A stretch of DNA of 64,000 nt from Phytohabitans kaempferiae (GTDB taxonomy: Bacteria; Actinomycetota; Actinomycetes; Mycobacteriales; Micromonosporaceae). The DNA lies in NCBI RefSeq assembly GCF_042433955.1, contig NZ_JBHLUH010000061.1, positions 1 through 64,000 on the forward strand. The letters run 5' to 3'. The position numbers and the translations under genes were made by a program. The notes under the pieces were generated by a model, which did no database searches, was not told where the DNA came from, and was given only the letters and a program-made list of their open reading frames with translations. This document shows, one piece after another, positions 25,997-36,949 of this stretch; the stretch's first letter is position 1; every line of letters begins with the position of its first letter.

Positions 25997-28900
25997 CCGC
26001 GGTGAAGCTCCCCGACCCGGTCGTCCGTGTCCCGCCCGCCGGCGAGATCGACGCCGCCCGCCTGGAACGGGATCTGGCGGCCGAGGTGGACGGCGAGGTC
26101 CGCTTCGACGCGGGGTCCCGAGGCGCGTACTCCACGGACGGCTCCAACTACCGGCAGGTGCCGATCGGCGTCGTGGTGCCGCGCACCGTCGAAGCCGGCG
26201 TGGCGGCGGTCGCGGTGTGCCGCAGGTACGGCGCGCCGGTGACGTCCCGCGGCGGCGGGACGAGCCTGGCGGGGGAGTGCACCAACGTCGCGGTGATCAT
26301 CGACTGGTCGAAGTACTGCCACCGCCTCCTGGAGGTCGACGCCGACAACCGGACCTGCCTGGTGGAGCCGGGCATCGTCCTCGACCTGCTCAACATCCAG
26401 CTCGCCGAGACCGGCCTGAGGTTCGGCCCGGAGCCGGCCACGCACGACCACTGCACGCTGGGCGGCATGATCGGCAACAACTCCTGTGGCGCGACCGCGC
26501 AGTGGACCGGCAAGGTCGTGGACAACGTCGTCGAGCTGGAGGTGCTGCTCTACGACGGCACGCGCATGTGGGTCGGCGAGACACCGGACGACGCGTACGA
26601 GCGCATCGTGGCGCGGGGCGGCCGCGAGGCGGAGGTCTACCGTCAGCTTCGCGCGCTGCGCGACCAGCACATGGAACAGATCCGCGCGCGCTATCCGCGG
26701 ATTCCCCGGCGCGTTTCCGGCTACAACCTCGACAGTCTGCTGCCGGAGAAGAACTTCCACGTCGCGCAGGCGCTGGTCGGCACGGAGGGCACCTGCGTCA
26801 CGGTGCTGCGGGCGCGGCTGCGGCTGGTGCCGGTCGTCAAGGCGCGGACGCTGGCGTTCGTCGCCTATCCGGACATCGCCGCCGCCGCCGACCACGTGCC
26901 CAAGGTCCTGCCGCACGCTCCCCTCGCGCTGGAGGGCCTCGACCGGAAGCTCATCGACTTCGAGCGGCGCGAGCACCTCAACCTCGACGCGCTGGAGCGG
27001 TTGCGCCAGCGGGGCGCCTACCTGCTGGTGCGAATGGGCGGCGACACGAAGCGGGATGCCGACGCCGCCGTCGACGCGCTCCTGCGCGACCTCGGCAAGA
27101 GCCGCGACGATCCGGGGGTCGGCGTCTTCGACGACCCGTTCGACGAGCAGGCGATGTGGAAGATCCGCGAGTCCGGGCTCGGCGCGACCGCGCGGGCTCC
27201 GGGCATGGCGGACACCTGGCCCGGCTGGGAGGACTCGGCGGTCGATCCCAGCGACCTCGGCGACTACCTTCGTGACCTGCGGCGGCTGCTCGCCGAGTAC
27301 GGGTACGAGCAGGCGTCGCTGTACGGGCACTTCGGGCAGGGCTGCGTGCACACCAGCATCCCGTTCGACCTGATGCGGCCGGAGGGGGTCGCGAAGTTCC
27401 GGTCCTTTGTGGAGCGTGCCGCCGACACGGTGGTCCGCTACGGCGGCTCGTTCTCCGGCGAACACGGCGACGGGCAGGCGCGCGGCGAGCTGCTTCCGAA
27501 GATGTTCGGCGAGGAACTGGTCGCCGCCTTCGGCCGGTTCAAGGCGATCTTCGACCCGGACAACCGGATGAACCCGGGAAAGATCATCGCGCCGAACCCG
27601 CTGGACGGCAACCTGCGCCTCGGCGTCGACTACAACCACGGCGGCGTGGCCACGCACTTCCGGTACCCGCACGACGACGCCAGCTTCGGCCGGGCGGTGC
27701 TCCGCTGCGTCGGCGTGGGCAAGTGCCGCCGCCACACCGGCGGCGTGATGTGCCCCTCGTACATGGTGACCAAGGAGGAGGAGCACTCCACGCGGGGGCG
27801 GGCCCGGCTGCTGTTCGAGATGCTCGACGGCGCCGCCCGGGGTGGCGCGATCGCCGACGGCTGGCGGTCGACGGCCGTGATGGACGCGCTCGACCTCTGC
27901 CTGGCCTGCAAAGGCTGCAAGTCCGACTGCCCGGTGGGCGTGGACATGGCCACGTACAAGGCCGAGTTCCTGTCCCACCATTACCACGGACGGCTGCGCC
28001 CCCGGGCACACTACGCCATGGGCTGGCTGCCGATCGCCGCGGCCGCGGTCTCCGCCACGGCACCGCGGCTGGTCAACGCCGTCACCCACGCACCGGGTCT
28101 GGCCTGGCTCGCCAAGAAGGCCGCCGGGGTCGACCCCCGGCGGCAGGTGCCGGTGTTCACGCCGCGGAGCTTCCAGCGGTGGTACGCCGCGCGCGGGCCC
28201 CGGGGCACCGGCGAACGCGGAGAGGTGCTGCTCTGGCCGGACACCTTCACCAACCGGTTCGATCCCGGCATCGCGCGCGCCGCCGTCGAGGTCGTCGAGG
28301 CCGCCGGCTGGCGGGTCGTCGTTCCCGACCAGCCGGTCTGCTGCGGCCTCACGTGGATCTCCACCGGCCAGCTCACCACGGCCAGGCAGGTGCTGCGGCG
28401 CACCATCGGTGTCCTCCGCCCGCACCTGCGGGCCGGCACGCCGATCCTCGGCCTGGAGCCGAGCTGCACGGCGGTGTTCCGCGGCGACGCGGCGGAGCTG
28501 TTCCCCGACGACGAAGACGTGCGACGGCTGGTCAAGCAGACCGTCACGCTCGCGGAGCTGCTCACCCAGCACACGCCCGGCTGGCAGCCGCCACGCGTGT
28601 CCCGCACCGCCCGTATCCAGACGCACTGCCACCAGCACGCGGTGCTCGGCTTCCAGGCCGACAAGACACTGCTGGCCTCGGCCGGAGTCGACGCCGACGT
28701 CCTCGACTCCGGATGCTGTGGCCTGGCCGGAAACTTCGGATTCGAGCAGGGCCACTACGACGTGTCCGAGGCATGCGCCGAACGCGTGCTGCTGCCCGCC
28801 GTCCGCGACGCCGGCCCGAGCGACGTCATCATGGCCGACGGGTTCAGCTGCCGTACCCAGATCGCGCAGAGCGACGCCGGCGGCCGGCGCGCCGTACACC

Positions 28901-29082
28901 TCGCCGAACTGCTGCGCGCGGGCATGGACGGCGACGACGGCGCCGACACACCGGAGCGGCGCTGGGCGCGGCGGCCGGCGGCACCGCCGTTGCCGGTACG
29001 CCTGTTGACCACCGCTCTCGCGGCCGGCGGTGCCGCCGCGGCGCTGGCGTACCTGCTGCGCCGCCAGGTGAGTGAGACCTGA
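25993..29082 (+). CDS. FAD/Fe-S D-2-hydroxyacid dehydrogenase, YdiJ/GlcD-GlcF fusion type
   Basis: 1029 residues. The order is a type-4 FAD-binding domain (50-270, with TSRGGGTSLAGE and GGMIGNNSCG), FAD-oxidase C domain (270-535, FSGEHGDGQARGE), a 4Fe-4S ferredoxin-like part (Cys cluster from CVGVGKC near 572 and CLACKGCKSDCPVG near 635), and a heterodisulfide-reductase-type CCG domain with CCGL at about 782 and 908. A short C-terminal hydrophobic segment (about 1005-1022) may anchor it to the membrane. E. coli YdiJ (1018 residues) is the closest known architecture and oxidises D-2-hydroxyacids such as D-2-hydroxyglutarate or D-lactate. Coupled to the upstream TPP enzyme, it could supply pyruvate from lactate. 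Confidence 0.85.
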   Translation: MTAVKLPDPVVRVPPAGEIDAARLERDLAAEVDGEVRFDAGSRGAYSTDGSNYRQVPIGVVVPRTVEAGVAAVAVCRRYGAPVTSRGGGTSLAGECTNVAVIIDWSKYCHRLLEVDADNRTCLVEPGIVLDLLNIQLAETGLRFGPEPATHDHCTLGGMIGNNSCGATAQWTGKVVDNVVELEVLLYDGTRMWVGETPDDAYERIVARGGREAEVYRQLRALRDQHMEQIRARYPRIPRRVSGYNLDSLLPEKNFHVAQALVGTEGTCVTVLRARLRLVPVVKARTLAFVAYPDIAAAADHVPKVLPHAPLALEGLDRKLIDFERREHLNLDALERLRQRGAYLLVRMGGDTKRDADAAVDALLRDLGKSRDDPGVGVFDDPFDEQAMWKIRESGLGATARAPGMADTWPGWEDSAVDPSDLGDYLRDLRRLLAEYGYEQASLYGHFGQGCVHTSIPFDLMRPEGVAKFRSFVERAADTVVRYGGSFSGEHGDGQARGELLPKMFGEELVAAFGRFKAIFDPDNRMNPGKIIAPNPLDGNLRLGVDYNHGGVATHFRYPHDDASFGRAVLRCVGVGKCRRHTGGVMCPSYMVTKEEEHSTRGRARLLFEMLDGAARGGAIADGWRSTAVMDALDLCLACKGCKSDCPVGVDMATYKAEFLSHHYHGRLRPRAHYAMGWLPIAAAAVSATAPRLVNAVTHAPGLAWLAKKAAGVDPRRQVPVFTPRSFQRWYAARGPRGTGERGEVLLWPDTFTNRFDPGIARAAVEVVEAAGWRVVVPDQPVCCGLTWISTGQLTTARQVLRRTIGVLRPHLRAGTPILGLEPSCTAVFRGDAAELFPDDEDVRRLVKQTVTLAELLTQHTPGWQPPRVSRTARIQTHCHQHAVLGFQADKTLLASAGVDADVLDSGCCGLAGNFGFEQGHYDVSEACAERVLLPAVRDAGPSDVIMADGFSCRTQIAQSDAGGRRAVHLAELLRAGMDGDDGADTPERRWARRPAAPPLPVRLLTTALAAGGAAAALAYLLRRQVSET

Positions 29083-29084
29083 TG

Positions 29085-29222
29085 GGGACGGCAGCACGCG
29101 ATCCAGGGCTTCACCGAGGCGTTGCGCTGCGAGCTGCTCCACGACCGGACGAACGTGAACATCACGATGGTGCAGCTACCGGCCGTGAACACGCCCCAGT
29201 TCGACTGGGTACCGCCGGAGGT
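29085..29222 (+). pseudogene. Short-chain dehydrogenase, internal remnant
   Basis: Immediately after the YdiJ-type gene stop, one frame reads HAIQGFTEALRCELLHDRTN and then VTMVQLPAVNTPQFDW. This is the helix and strand after the catalytic Tyr-x-x-x-Lys of SDR proteins. The catalytic Tyr/Lys, the Rossmann start and the C-terminus are missing. Similarity ends near 29222 and the frame runs into the antisense of ccmH. It belongs to a different SDR subgroup from the remnant at 23943, so the two flanking scars are not obviously halves of one gene. Confidence 0.5.
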
Positions 29223-29264
29223 GTCGGCGCCCTCGCCCATCGCTTGCGGCGGTGACGAGCCCGG

Positions 29265-30221
29265 TCAGGAGGGCGGCGAGAGCAGCCGCCGGACCTGGGC
29301 GGCGGCCGGGTCGTCCGGCGCGAGGGTGAGGAAGCGGCGCAGTGTCGCGTCGGCCTGGCCGTGTCCCTCCGCGCGCTGGGCCATACCGAGCATCAGGACC
29401 GCTTGCGCGTGGTCCGGGGCGCGATCCAGGACCTCCTGAGCCGCCGCGGCGGCACCGGCCGGGCGGTCGGCGCGCAGCAGCGCGAACGCCAGCCGCAGGC
29501 GGATCTCGTCGTCCGGCCGCTGCCGGAGCACGTCCGCGTAGACGGTGGCGGCTTCGGCGTACCGGCCGTCGCGTTCCAGCGATCGGGCCGCGGTCAGGCT
29601 GGTCTCCACGCTCTCCGTCCGCGTGCCCTCCGCCGGGTCCCGCCCGCCGAACCGGGGGCCGGCGACCGCGACGGCGGCGATCATCGCGACCAGGGCCACG
29701 GCCACCACGTCCCAGGAACGCCGGGCCCGGGCCGCGCCCATCGGCGGCGGGTCCCGAGGCGCCGCGCGGGCGTTGCGCCGGGCACGCCGGCGCACCGTGC
29801 GGAGGGCGAGCCAGGCCATGGCCGCGGCCACCACCAGCGGCACCAGCCACAACAGCGGGCCGAGCCGGCCGGGCGGCGGGTCGGCCAGGACCTGCGCGCC
29901 GTACCGCTCGACGAACCACTGCCGCACCTGGTCGGGAGTACGGCCGGCGGCCAACTGGTCGGCGATGCTCTGCCGCATGGCGGCGGCCATCGGGGACTGG
30001 GAGTGCGCCACCGACTCGCCCTGGCAGGCCAGGCAACGGAGCTGCGTGGCGAGCGCGACGGCGTCCGGCGGGCGCTGGTGCAGCGAACGCCAGAGCCCGG
30101 TCGCGGCGCCGGCCGCCAGCACCAGGACGACAAGTGCGGTGGCGGCCCGCCGCCCGGTCAGCCGGCGGCCGTCGCCTCTTTCGGCGCCGACCCGGTCGCG
30201 GTCGCCGCGAGGGGCGGTCAC
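29265..30221 (-). CDS. ccmH: Cytochrome c maturation protein CcmH fused to a TPR (CcmI-like) domain
   Basis: 318 residues. An N-terminal membrane segment (about 18-36) is followed by the CcmH motif LRCLACQGESVA (Cys-x-x-Cys), an amphipathic helical bundle ending in a second and third membrane segment, then TPR repeats (about 200-315, SLERDGRYAEAATVYADVLR). CcmH keeps apocytochrome CxxCH cysteines reduced and presents them to CcmF; CcmI-type TPRs hold the apocytochrome tail. The GTG start overlaps the upstream ccmG stop (GTGA). It is the last gene of the ccm operon. Confidence 0.88.
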   Translation of the reverse strand: MTAPRGDRDRVGAERGDGRRLTGRRAATALVVLVLAAGAATGLWRSLHQRPPDAVALATQLRCLACQGESVAHSQSPMAAAMRQSIADQLAAGRTPDQVRQWFVERYGAQVLADPPPGRLGPLLWLVPLVVAAAMAWLALRTVRRRARRNARAAPRDPPPMGAARARRSWDVVAVALVAMIAAVAVAGPRFGGRDPAEGTRTESVETSLTAARSLERDGRYAEAATVYADVLRQRPDDEIRLRLAFALLRADRPAGAAAAAQEVLDRAPDHAQAVLMLGMAQRAEGHGQADATLRRFLTLAPDDPAAAQVRRLLSPPS

Positions 30222-30774
30222 GCGACCAGCAGCGGTGGCAACCGCCGCTCCAGCCAGGCGGCGTCCACCGCGCCGCGGACGGAGAGCCGCAGTTGGCCGG
30301 CCCGGTCGACCACGAAGGTCTCCGGCACGCCCACGACGCCCCACGTCACCGCGGCCGTGCCGCGCGGATCGGCGACCGAGAGCAGGTCGCGCACGCCCAA
30401 CTCGGCCAGCGTGCGGCGGGCCGACTCGGCGCCGTCGCGCAGGTTGATGCCGACCACGGCCAGGCCCTGCCCACCCCACCGGCGTTCGGCCGCCGCCATC
30501 AGCGGCAGCTCCTGGCGGCAGGGGTCGCACCAGGACGCCCACACGTTGACCACCACGACCTTGCCGCGCAGGTCGCCGAGGTCGAAGCGGCCTCCCGCGA
30601 GCGTGGTGCCGGTCAGCGCCGGGGCCGGTTCGCCGCGTACGCGAGTGGGCGGGCCGCCGGTCGCGGAGTCCGGCGTCGACGGGCGCAGCCCAGCGGCCAG
30701 CGTCGCGCCCAGAACCGCGAGCACGACCGCCGACACGGCCAGCGACAGCGGTCGCCAGCGCGGCGTACCGGCCC

Positions 30775-30778
<4 letters not shown>
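30218..30778 (-). CDS. ccmG: Thiol-disulfide oxidoreductase CcmG/TlpA-type
   Basis: 186 residues. One N-terminal membrane anchor (about 13-35) and an extracytoplasmic thioredoxin fold with active site WASWCDPC (Cys-x-x-Cys) and the cis-Pro in GVPETFVV. It would reduce the disulfide in apocytochromes or in CcmH before haem attachment. The ATG at 30778 overlaps the stop of ccmF (ATGA). A frame extending to 30907 reads inside ccmF and is not credible. Confidence 0.9.
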
Positions 30779-32744
<1,966 letters not shown>

Positions 32745-32748
<4 letters not shown>

Positions 32749-33125
32749 GAGCCCGCCTCGGCCGGCCGGTACTCGTTGCCGTGTTTGGCCATCACGGTGT
32801 CGGAGCGGAACATCCCGTCCGCGTCCAGCGCGCCCTCCACCACGGCCTCCTGGCCTTCGCGGACGGTCCCGGGCAGGTGCGCCGGCTGGCGGACGGTGAC
32901 CTCGGTCGCGCCGTCACTGAGCCGGAACTGGGTCCAGCCGCCGGCGGTGCTCAGTGAGCCCGGCACCACCTGGCCGCCGAGGCGTACCCGGTCACCGGCA
33001 GGGCCGGACGAGACCTCGGAAGGGCTCCGGTAGAAGGTCAACGTGTCCTGAAGTCCCGCGGCCACCAGCAGCGCGACCGCGGCACCGGCGATCAGCAGCA
33101 GGGCCAGCCGGGCGCGCCGGGTCAC
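32745..33125 (-). CDS. ccmE: Haem chaperone CcmE
   Basis: 126 residues. An N-terminal membrane anchor (about 5-24) is followed by an OB-fold beta-barrel with VRLGGQVVPGS and, near the C-terminus, MAKHGNEYRP, which corresponds to the His-x-x-x-Tyr motif where haem is bound covalently. CcmE receives haem from the CcmC complex and passes it to CcmF. Start GTG 33125 overlaps the stop of ccmC (GTGA). The His form is present rather than the Cys variant known from some other prokaryotes. Confidence 0.9.
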
Positions 33126-33838
33126 CGGGCCGCGCTCGCGGTACGCGCGGCGCCGCTCACGCCGGCCCGCCGTTCGAGGGCGGCCATCCGGACCAGCGCC
33201 AGCCAGGCGGCGGTCGCGGCGCAGGCGGCCACGCACAGCAGCAGGGCCGCCAGGATGAGGGCGTCTATCGGCGGGCTGCTGTCCGGCGCGAGCACGGTGG
33301 CCCGCTGGTGCAGCGAGCGAAACCAGACCACCGAGAAGTGCACCAGCGGCACCATGACGAAGCCGGCGATCCCCAGCCAGGCCGCGCGCCGGCCGCCACG
33401 TGTGCCCTGGCCGACGGCGAGGTAGGCGGCGTAGACGAGCCCCAGCAGCACCGTGCTCACCAGGCGCGGGTCCCAGGCCCACCACACGCCCCAGGTCGCG
33501 CGCCCCCACGCCATGCCGACCAGGGTGGTGGCGAGCGTCATGGCGAGCCCCACCTCGGCCGCCGCCCGGCCCGCGCGCTGCCAGCGGGGGTCGGCCCAGC
33601 CGAGGTAGCCGAGGCTGGCCACGAGCACGGTGAGAAAGCACAGGTACGCCGTCCAGGCGGTGGGCACGTGCAGGTACATCAGCCACTGCGCCCGCCCCTG
33701 CACGGCGTCGACCGGCGCCACGGTCAGACCCACCAGTGGGCCGGCCGTCCACAGGGCACCGGCCAGCCAGCCGACGGTACGCCGGTCGCGGGCCGCCCGC
33801 GGGCCAGCCAACAGGGGCGTGGGCAGGTCAGGTCGCAT
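33122..33838 (-). CDS. ccmC: Haem-handling protein CcmC
   Basis: 238 residues with six membrane segments and the WWD motif WGVWWAWDPRL (about residue 125), flanked by conserved His in MYLHVPTAW and VPLVHFSVVW. CcmC loads haem onto CcmE. It is the first gene of the minus-strand ccm operon, preceded by GGGAGG and a SigB-like promoter. No ccmA, ccmB (the ABC transporter that releases holo-CcmE) or ccmD is found in the window. Confidence 0.92.
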   Translation of the reverse strand: MRPDLPTPLLAGPRAARDRRTVGWLAGALWTAGPLVGLTVAPVDAVQGRAQWLMYLHVPTAWTAYLCFLTVLVASLGYLGWADPRWQRAGRAAAEVGLAMTLATTLVGMAWGRATWGVWWAWDPRLVSTVLLGLVYAAYLAVGQGTRGGRRAAWLGIAGFVMVPLVHFSVVWFRSLHQRATVLAPDSSPPIDALILAALLLCVAACAATAAWLALVRMAALERRAGVSGAARTASAAR

Positions 33839-33872
33839 GGCGCCTCCCGGGAGCAGTGCTGGCCGCGCACGG

Positions 33873-33896
33873 CTACCCGTTGTGCTGCCGTCAAAC
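33873..33896 (-). promoter_or_regulatory. SigB/SigF-like promoter for the ccm operon
   Basis: On the minus strand GTTT (33896-33893) is separated by 14 bases from GGGTAG (33878-33873), matching the actinobacterial general-stress consensus GTTT-N14-16-GGGTA. It ends 34 bp before the ccmC start. No other good promoter is seen for ccmC. The match is by eye and the assignment is inference. Confidence 0.5.
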
Positions 33897-33930
33897 CCCG
33901 TTCCGGCCGGAAATTTGTTGCCAGTTTCGT

Positions 33931-33955
33931 GGTTGATCCGCCGCTGCGCGGGTAG
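33931..33955 (+). promoter_or_regulatory. SigB/SigF-like promoter for the caa3/bc operon
   Basis: GGTT (33931-33934), a 15-base spacer and GGGTAG (33950-33955) sit 28 bp before the ctaC-like start. The -35 is one base off the GTTT consensus. The last eight bases GGGTAGCC are the mirror image of GGCTACCC at 33871-33878, which carries the ccm -10 on the other strand, so the two operons appear to have symmetrical promoters. Confidence 0.45.
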
Positions 33956-33982
33956 CCGCCGGAGCCGAGCGGAAGGGGAGCG

Positions 33983-34990
33983 ATGGGGACAGGGGGAGTC
34001 CGCCGTCGGATCGGGTGCGCCGTCGCGGGGGCGGCCTGCGCCCTGCTGGCCGGCTGCGTCGGAGACTCACCTTCCACTTTGGACCCGGCGGGCGTGGGCG
34101 CTCGGCAGGTGGAAGGTCTGTGGTGGCTGCTGTTCTGGGTTTCGGTGGTCGTCTTCGCCGAGGTGCTGCTGTTTCTCGGCTGGGCGCTGCTGTGGCGGCG
34201 CAGGCGCGGAGCCCGGGTACGGACCGGCGACGCGATGCCGTTCGTGACCGTCCTCGGGATCGGCGTGCCCTTCATCGTGCTGGTCGCCGTGTACGGCGTC
34301 GGCCTGCGGCACCTGGACGCGCTGGCCCGCCCGCCCGGCGGCGCGGACATGACCGTGGAGGTGGTCGGCCACCGCTGGTGGTGGGAGATCCGCTATCCCG
34401 AGCGGGCCGGCGCGGTGACCGCGAACGAGCTGCACATCCCGGTCGACGGCTCGGTCCGGGTGCGGCTGCGTACGGCCGACGTGCAGCACAGCTTCTGGGT
34501 ACCGCAGCTGATGCCGAAGATCGACCTGATCGCGGGCCGGATCAACGAGACCTGGCTGCGGGCCGAGCGGGCCGGCAGCTTCCGGGGACAGTGCGCCGAG
34601 TACTGCGGGCAGCAGCACGCGTACATGGCGCTGATGGTGGTGGCGCGGCCCCGGGCCGAGTTCGACGCGTGGCTGGACCGGTTGGCCTCGCCGCCGGCGG
34701 TCGCGCTCACCGGCGCGCAGCGGCGCGGCCTGGCCGCCTTCGAGCAGGGGCCGTGTGCCGCCTGCCACACCGTCCGCGGTACGAGCGCGCGGGGCACGGT
34801 GGGGCCGGACCTGACCACGGTCGGCTCGCGGTGGAGCCTGGGCGCCGGCGCCGCGCCCAACGACGTCGGGCATCTGGGCGGCTGGATCGCCAACTCGCAG
34901 GCCGTGAAGCCCGGCAACAACATGCCGCCCCAGCCCGTGCCCGCCGCGGACCTGCCGGATCTCATCGCGTACCTGCGGACGCTTCGCTGA
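33983..34990 (+). CDS. ctaC: Cytochrome c oxidase subunit II with fused cytochrome c domain (caa3 type)
   Basis: 335 residues. A lipoprotein-like signal (LLAGC near residue 25) and two membrane segments are followed by the CuA cupredoxin domain (about 125-235) with QHSFWVPQL and CAEYCGQQHAYM (CuA ligands). The C-terminus is a class I cytochrome c (about 245-335) with haem site CAACH and axial Met in NNMPPQPVP. It takes electrons from the bc complex or the small cytochrome c and passes them to subunit I. ATG 33983 follows AAGGGGAG. First gene of a nine-gene plus-strand operon. Confidence 0.94.
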   Translation: MGTGGVRRRIGCAVAGAACALLAGCVGDSPSTLDPAGVGARQVEGLWWLLFWVSVVVFAEVLLFLGWALLWRRRRGARVRTGDAMPFVTVLGIGVPFIVLVAVYGVGLRHLDALARPPGGADMTVEVVGHRWWWEIRYPERAGAVTANELHIPVDGSVRVRLRTADVQHSFWVPQLMPKIDLIAGRINETWLRAERAGSFRGQCAEYCGQQHAYMALMVVARPRAEFDAWLDRLASPPAVALTGAQRRGLAAFEQGPCAACHTVRGTSARGTVGPDLTTVGSRWSLGAGAAPNDVGHLGGWIANSQAVKPGNNMPPQPVPAADLPDLIAYLRTLR

Positions 34991-34999
34991 GGGAGCCCG

Positions 35000-36949
35000 A
35001 TGACCGTACACACCGACCCGCCGCCCGCGCCGGGCTCCCGTCCCCGGGGCGGCACGGCGGGGGCCGACCCGCCGGACGATCGGGCCCGGCTGGCCCGGCG
35101 GTGGCACGAGCGGCCGTCGATCCGTACCTGGCTGGCGACCGTCGACCACAAGCGGATCGGCCGGCGGTACATGATCACGGCTGGGTTCTTCTTCGCCCTG
35201 GCCGGTGCCGACGCGGTGGCGCTGCGTACCCAGTTGGCCCGTCCGCAGGGTGGGGTGCTGTCGCCGGAGCAGTACAACCAGCTCTTCACGGTGCACGGCA
35301 CGGCGATGATCTTCCTGTTCGCCACCCCGATGCTCTTCGGCTTCGGCAACTTCCTCGTGCCGCTCATGCTCGGCGCCCGGGACATGGCCTTCCCGAGGCT
35401 CAACGCGTTCGGCTACTGGGTCTTCCTCTTCGCCGGGACGTTGCTCTTCTCCAGTCAGTTGGTCGGCGCCGCGCCGCACGGCGGCTGGTTCGCCTACGTG
35501 CCCCTGACCGAGCGGACCTACTCGCCCGGCGCGGGCATGGACGTCTACACCCTCGGGCTGTTCTTCCTCGGCGTGTCGACCACCAGCGGGGCGATCAACT
35601 TCATCGTCACCGCGGCCAAGCTCCGGGCGCCCGGGATGTCGCTCAACCGGGTCCCGCTGTTCGTCTGGGCGATCGTCGCCACGTCGTTCATGGTGATCTT
35701 CGCGCTGCCCGCGCTGAACCTCGCCAACGGCCTGCTCTTCCTCGACCGCCGCTTCGGTACCCACTTCTACGACCCCGACCGGGGCGGCAACACACTGCTG
35801 TGGCAGCACCTTTTCTGGATCTTCGGGCATCCGGACGTCTACATCATCGTGCTGCCCGCCCTCGGCATCGTCTCGTCCGTGCTGCCCGCGTTCTGCCGGC
35901 GGGGCGTGGCCGCGTACCCCCTGGTCGTGCTCTCGCTCGTGACCATCGCGATCATCTCGTTCGGCGTGTGGGTGCACCACATGTTCGCCACCGGGCTGCC
36001 CCAGCTGTCACTGAGCTTCTTCAGCGCCGCCAGCACGCTGATCACCATCCCGTCGGGGATACAGATCTTCGCCTGGCTCGCCACGATGCTGCTCGGGCGG
36101 ATCGTCGTGCGGGTCCCGCTGCTGTTCGTCATCGGCTTCATCGTGGTGTTCGTGCTCGGCGGGTTCACCGGCGTCATGTTCGCCATCACCACATTCGACC
36201 AGCAGGTGACCGACTCGTACTTCGTCGTCGCCCACTTCCACTACGTGCTGTTCGGTGGCGCGGTCTTCCCGATCCTGGCCGGCATCTACTACTGGCTGCC
36301 CAAGTTCACCGGCCGGATGTACAGCGAACGCCTCGGGCGGTGGGCGTTCTGGCTGGTTTTCATCGGCATGAACCTCACGTTCTTCCCCATGCACATCTCC
36401 GGCCTGCTCGGCATGCCCCGCCGGGTCTACACCTATCCGGCCGGGCTCGGCTGGGACCTGTGGAACCTGCTGGCCACGCTCGGCGCCTACACGCTGGCCG
36501 CGGGGCTGCTGCTGGTGGCCGCGGGCGTGGTGCTCGCCCTGCGCCGCGGCCGACCGGCGCCCGCCGACCCGTGGGGCGGCGACACGCTGGAGTGGGCCAC
36601 CGACTCGCCGCCGGCGCCGTACAACTTCGCGGTCATCCCGCGCGTGCACAGCCTGCATCCGATGTGGGACCGGCGCACCACCGACGCCCTGGCCAGCGGC
36701 GAGGTGCTCGCCGGCCACCGGACGACGCTGACGAGCGAACTCGACGGCCGGCTGGAGCGGGCCGTGGAGATGCCCGAGGCGTCGCTGCGCCCGCTGCTCG
36801 CCGCGTCCGGGCTGTTCGTGGTGGTGCTCGGCCTGCTCTGGGGCGTGTACTGGGCGGCCGGCGCCGGCGCGCTGCTCTTCGGCGGCACGCTGGCCGGCTG
36901 GCTGTGGCCGCCCGAGGTCGGTCCGGAGGAAGCGGGGGTCGCGCCATGA
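35000..36949 (+). CDS. ctaD: Cytochrome c oxidase subunit I
   Basis: 649 residues with 12 core membrane segments. Haem and copper ligands are visible: VHGTAMIFLF (low-spin haem His), WIFGHPDVYIIVLP (CuB His cross-linked to Tyr), VHHMFATG (CuB His-His) and VAHFHYVLFGG (haem a3/haem a His). The D- and K-channel region looks canonical. The last 100 or so residues add two extra membrane segments after VHSLHPMWD, as in caa3-type enzymes where subunit IV-like helices are fused to subunit I. ATG 35000 has AGGGAG 5 bases upstream. Its stop overlaps the ctaE start. Confidence 0.95.
   Translation: MTVHTDPPPAPGSRPRGGTAGADPPDDRARLARRWHERPSIRTWLATVDHKRIGRRYMITAGFFFALAGADAVALRTQLARPQGGVLSPEQYNQLFTVHGTAMIFLFATPMLFGFGNFLVPLMLGARDMAFPRLNAFGYWVFLFAGTLLFSSQLVGAAPHGGWFAYVPLTERTYSPGAGMDVYTLGLFFLGVSTTSGAINFIVTAAKLRAPGMSLNRVPLFVWAIVATSFMVIFALPALNLANGLLFLDRRFGTHFYDPDRGGNTLLWQHLFWIFGHPDVYIIVLPALGIVSSVLPAFCRRGVAAYPLVVLSLVTIAIISFGVWVHHMFATGLPQLSLSFFSAASTLITIPSGIQIFAWLATMLLGRIVVRVPLLFVIGFIVVFVLGGFTGVMFAITTFDQQVTDSYFVVAHFHYVLFGGAVFPILAGIYYWLPKFTGRMYSERLGRWAFWLVFIGMNLTFFPMHISGLLGMPRRVYTYPAGLGWDLWNLLATLGAYTLAAGLLLVAAGVVLALRRGRPAPADPWGGDTLEWATDSPPAPYNFAVIPRVHSLHPMWDRRTTDALASGEVLAGHRTTLTSELDGRLERAVEMPEASLRPLLAASGLFVVVLGLLWGVYWAAGAGALLFGGTLAGWLWPPEVGPEEAGVAP

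Noticed and set aside
25711..29142. An 1143-codon open frame on the minus strand
   Set aside because: Antisense to the clearly identified TPP and FAD/Fe-S enzymes; composition is that of a shadow frame.
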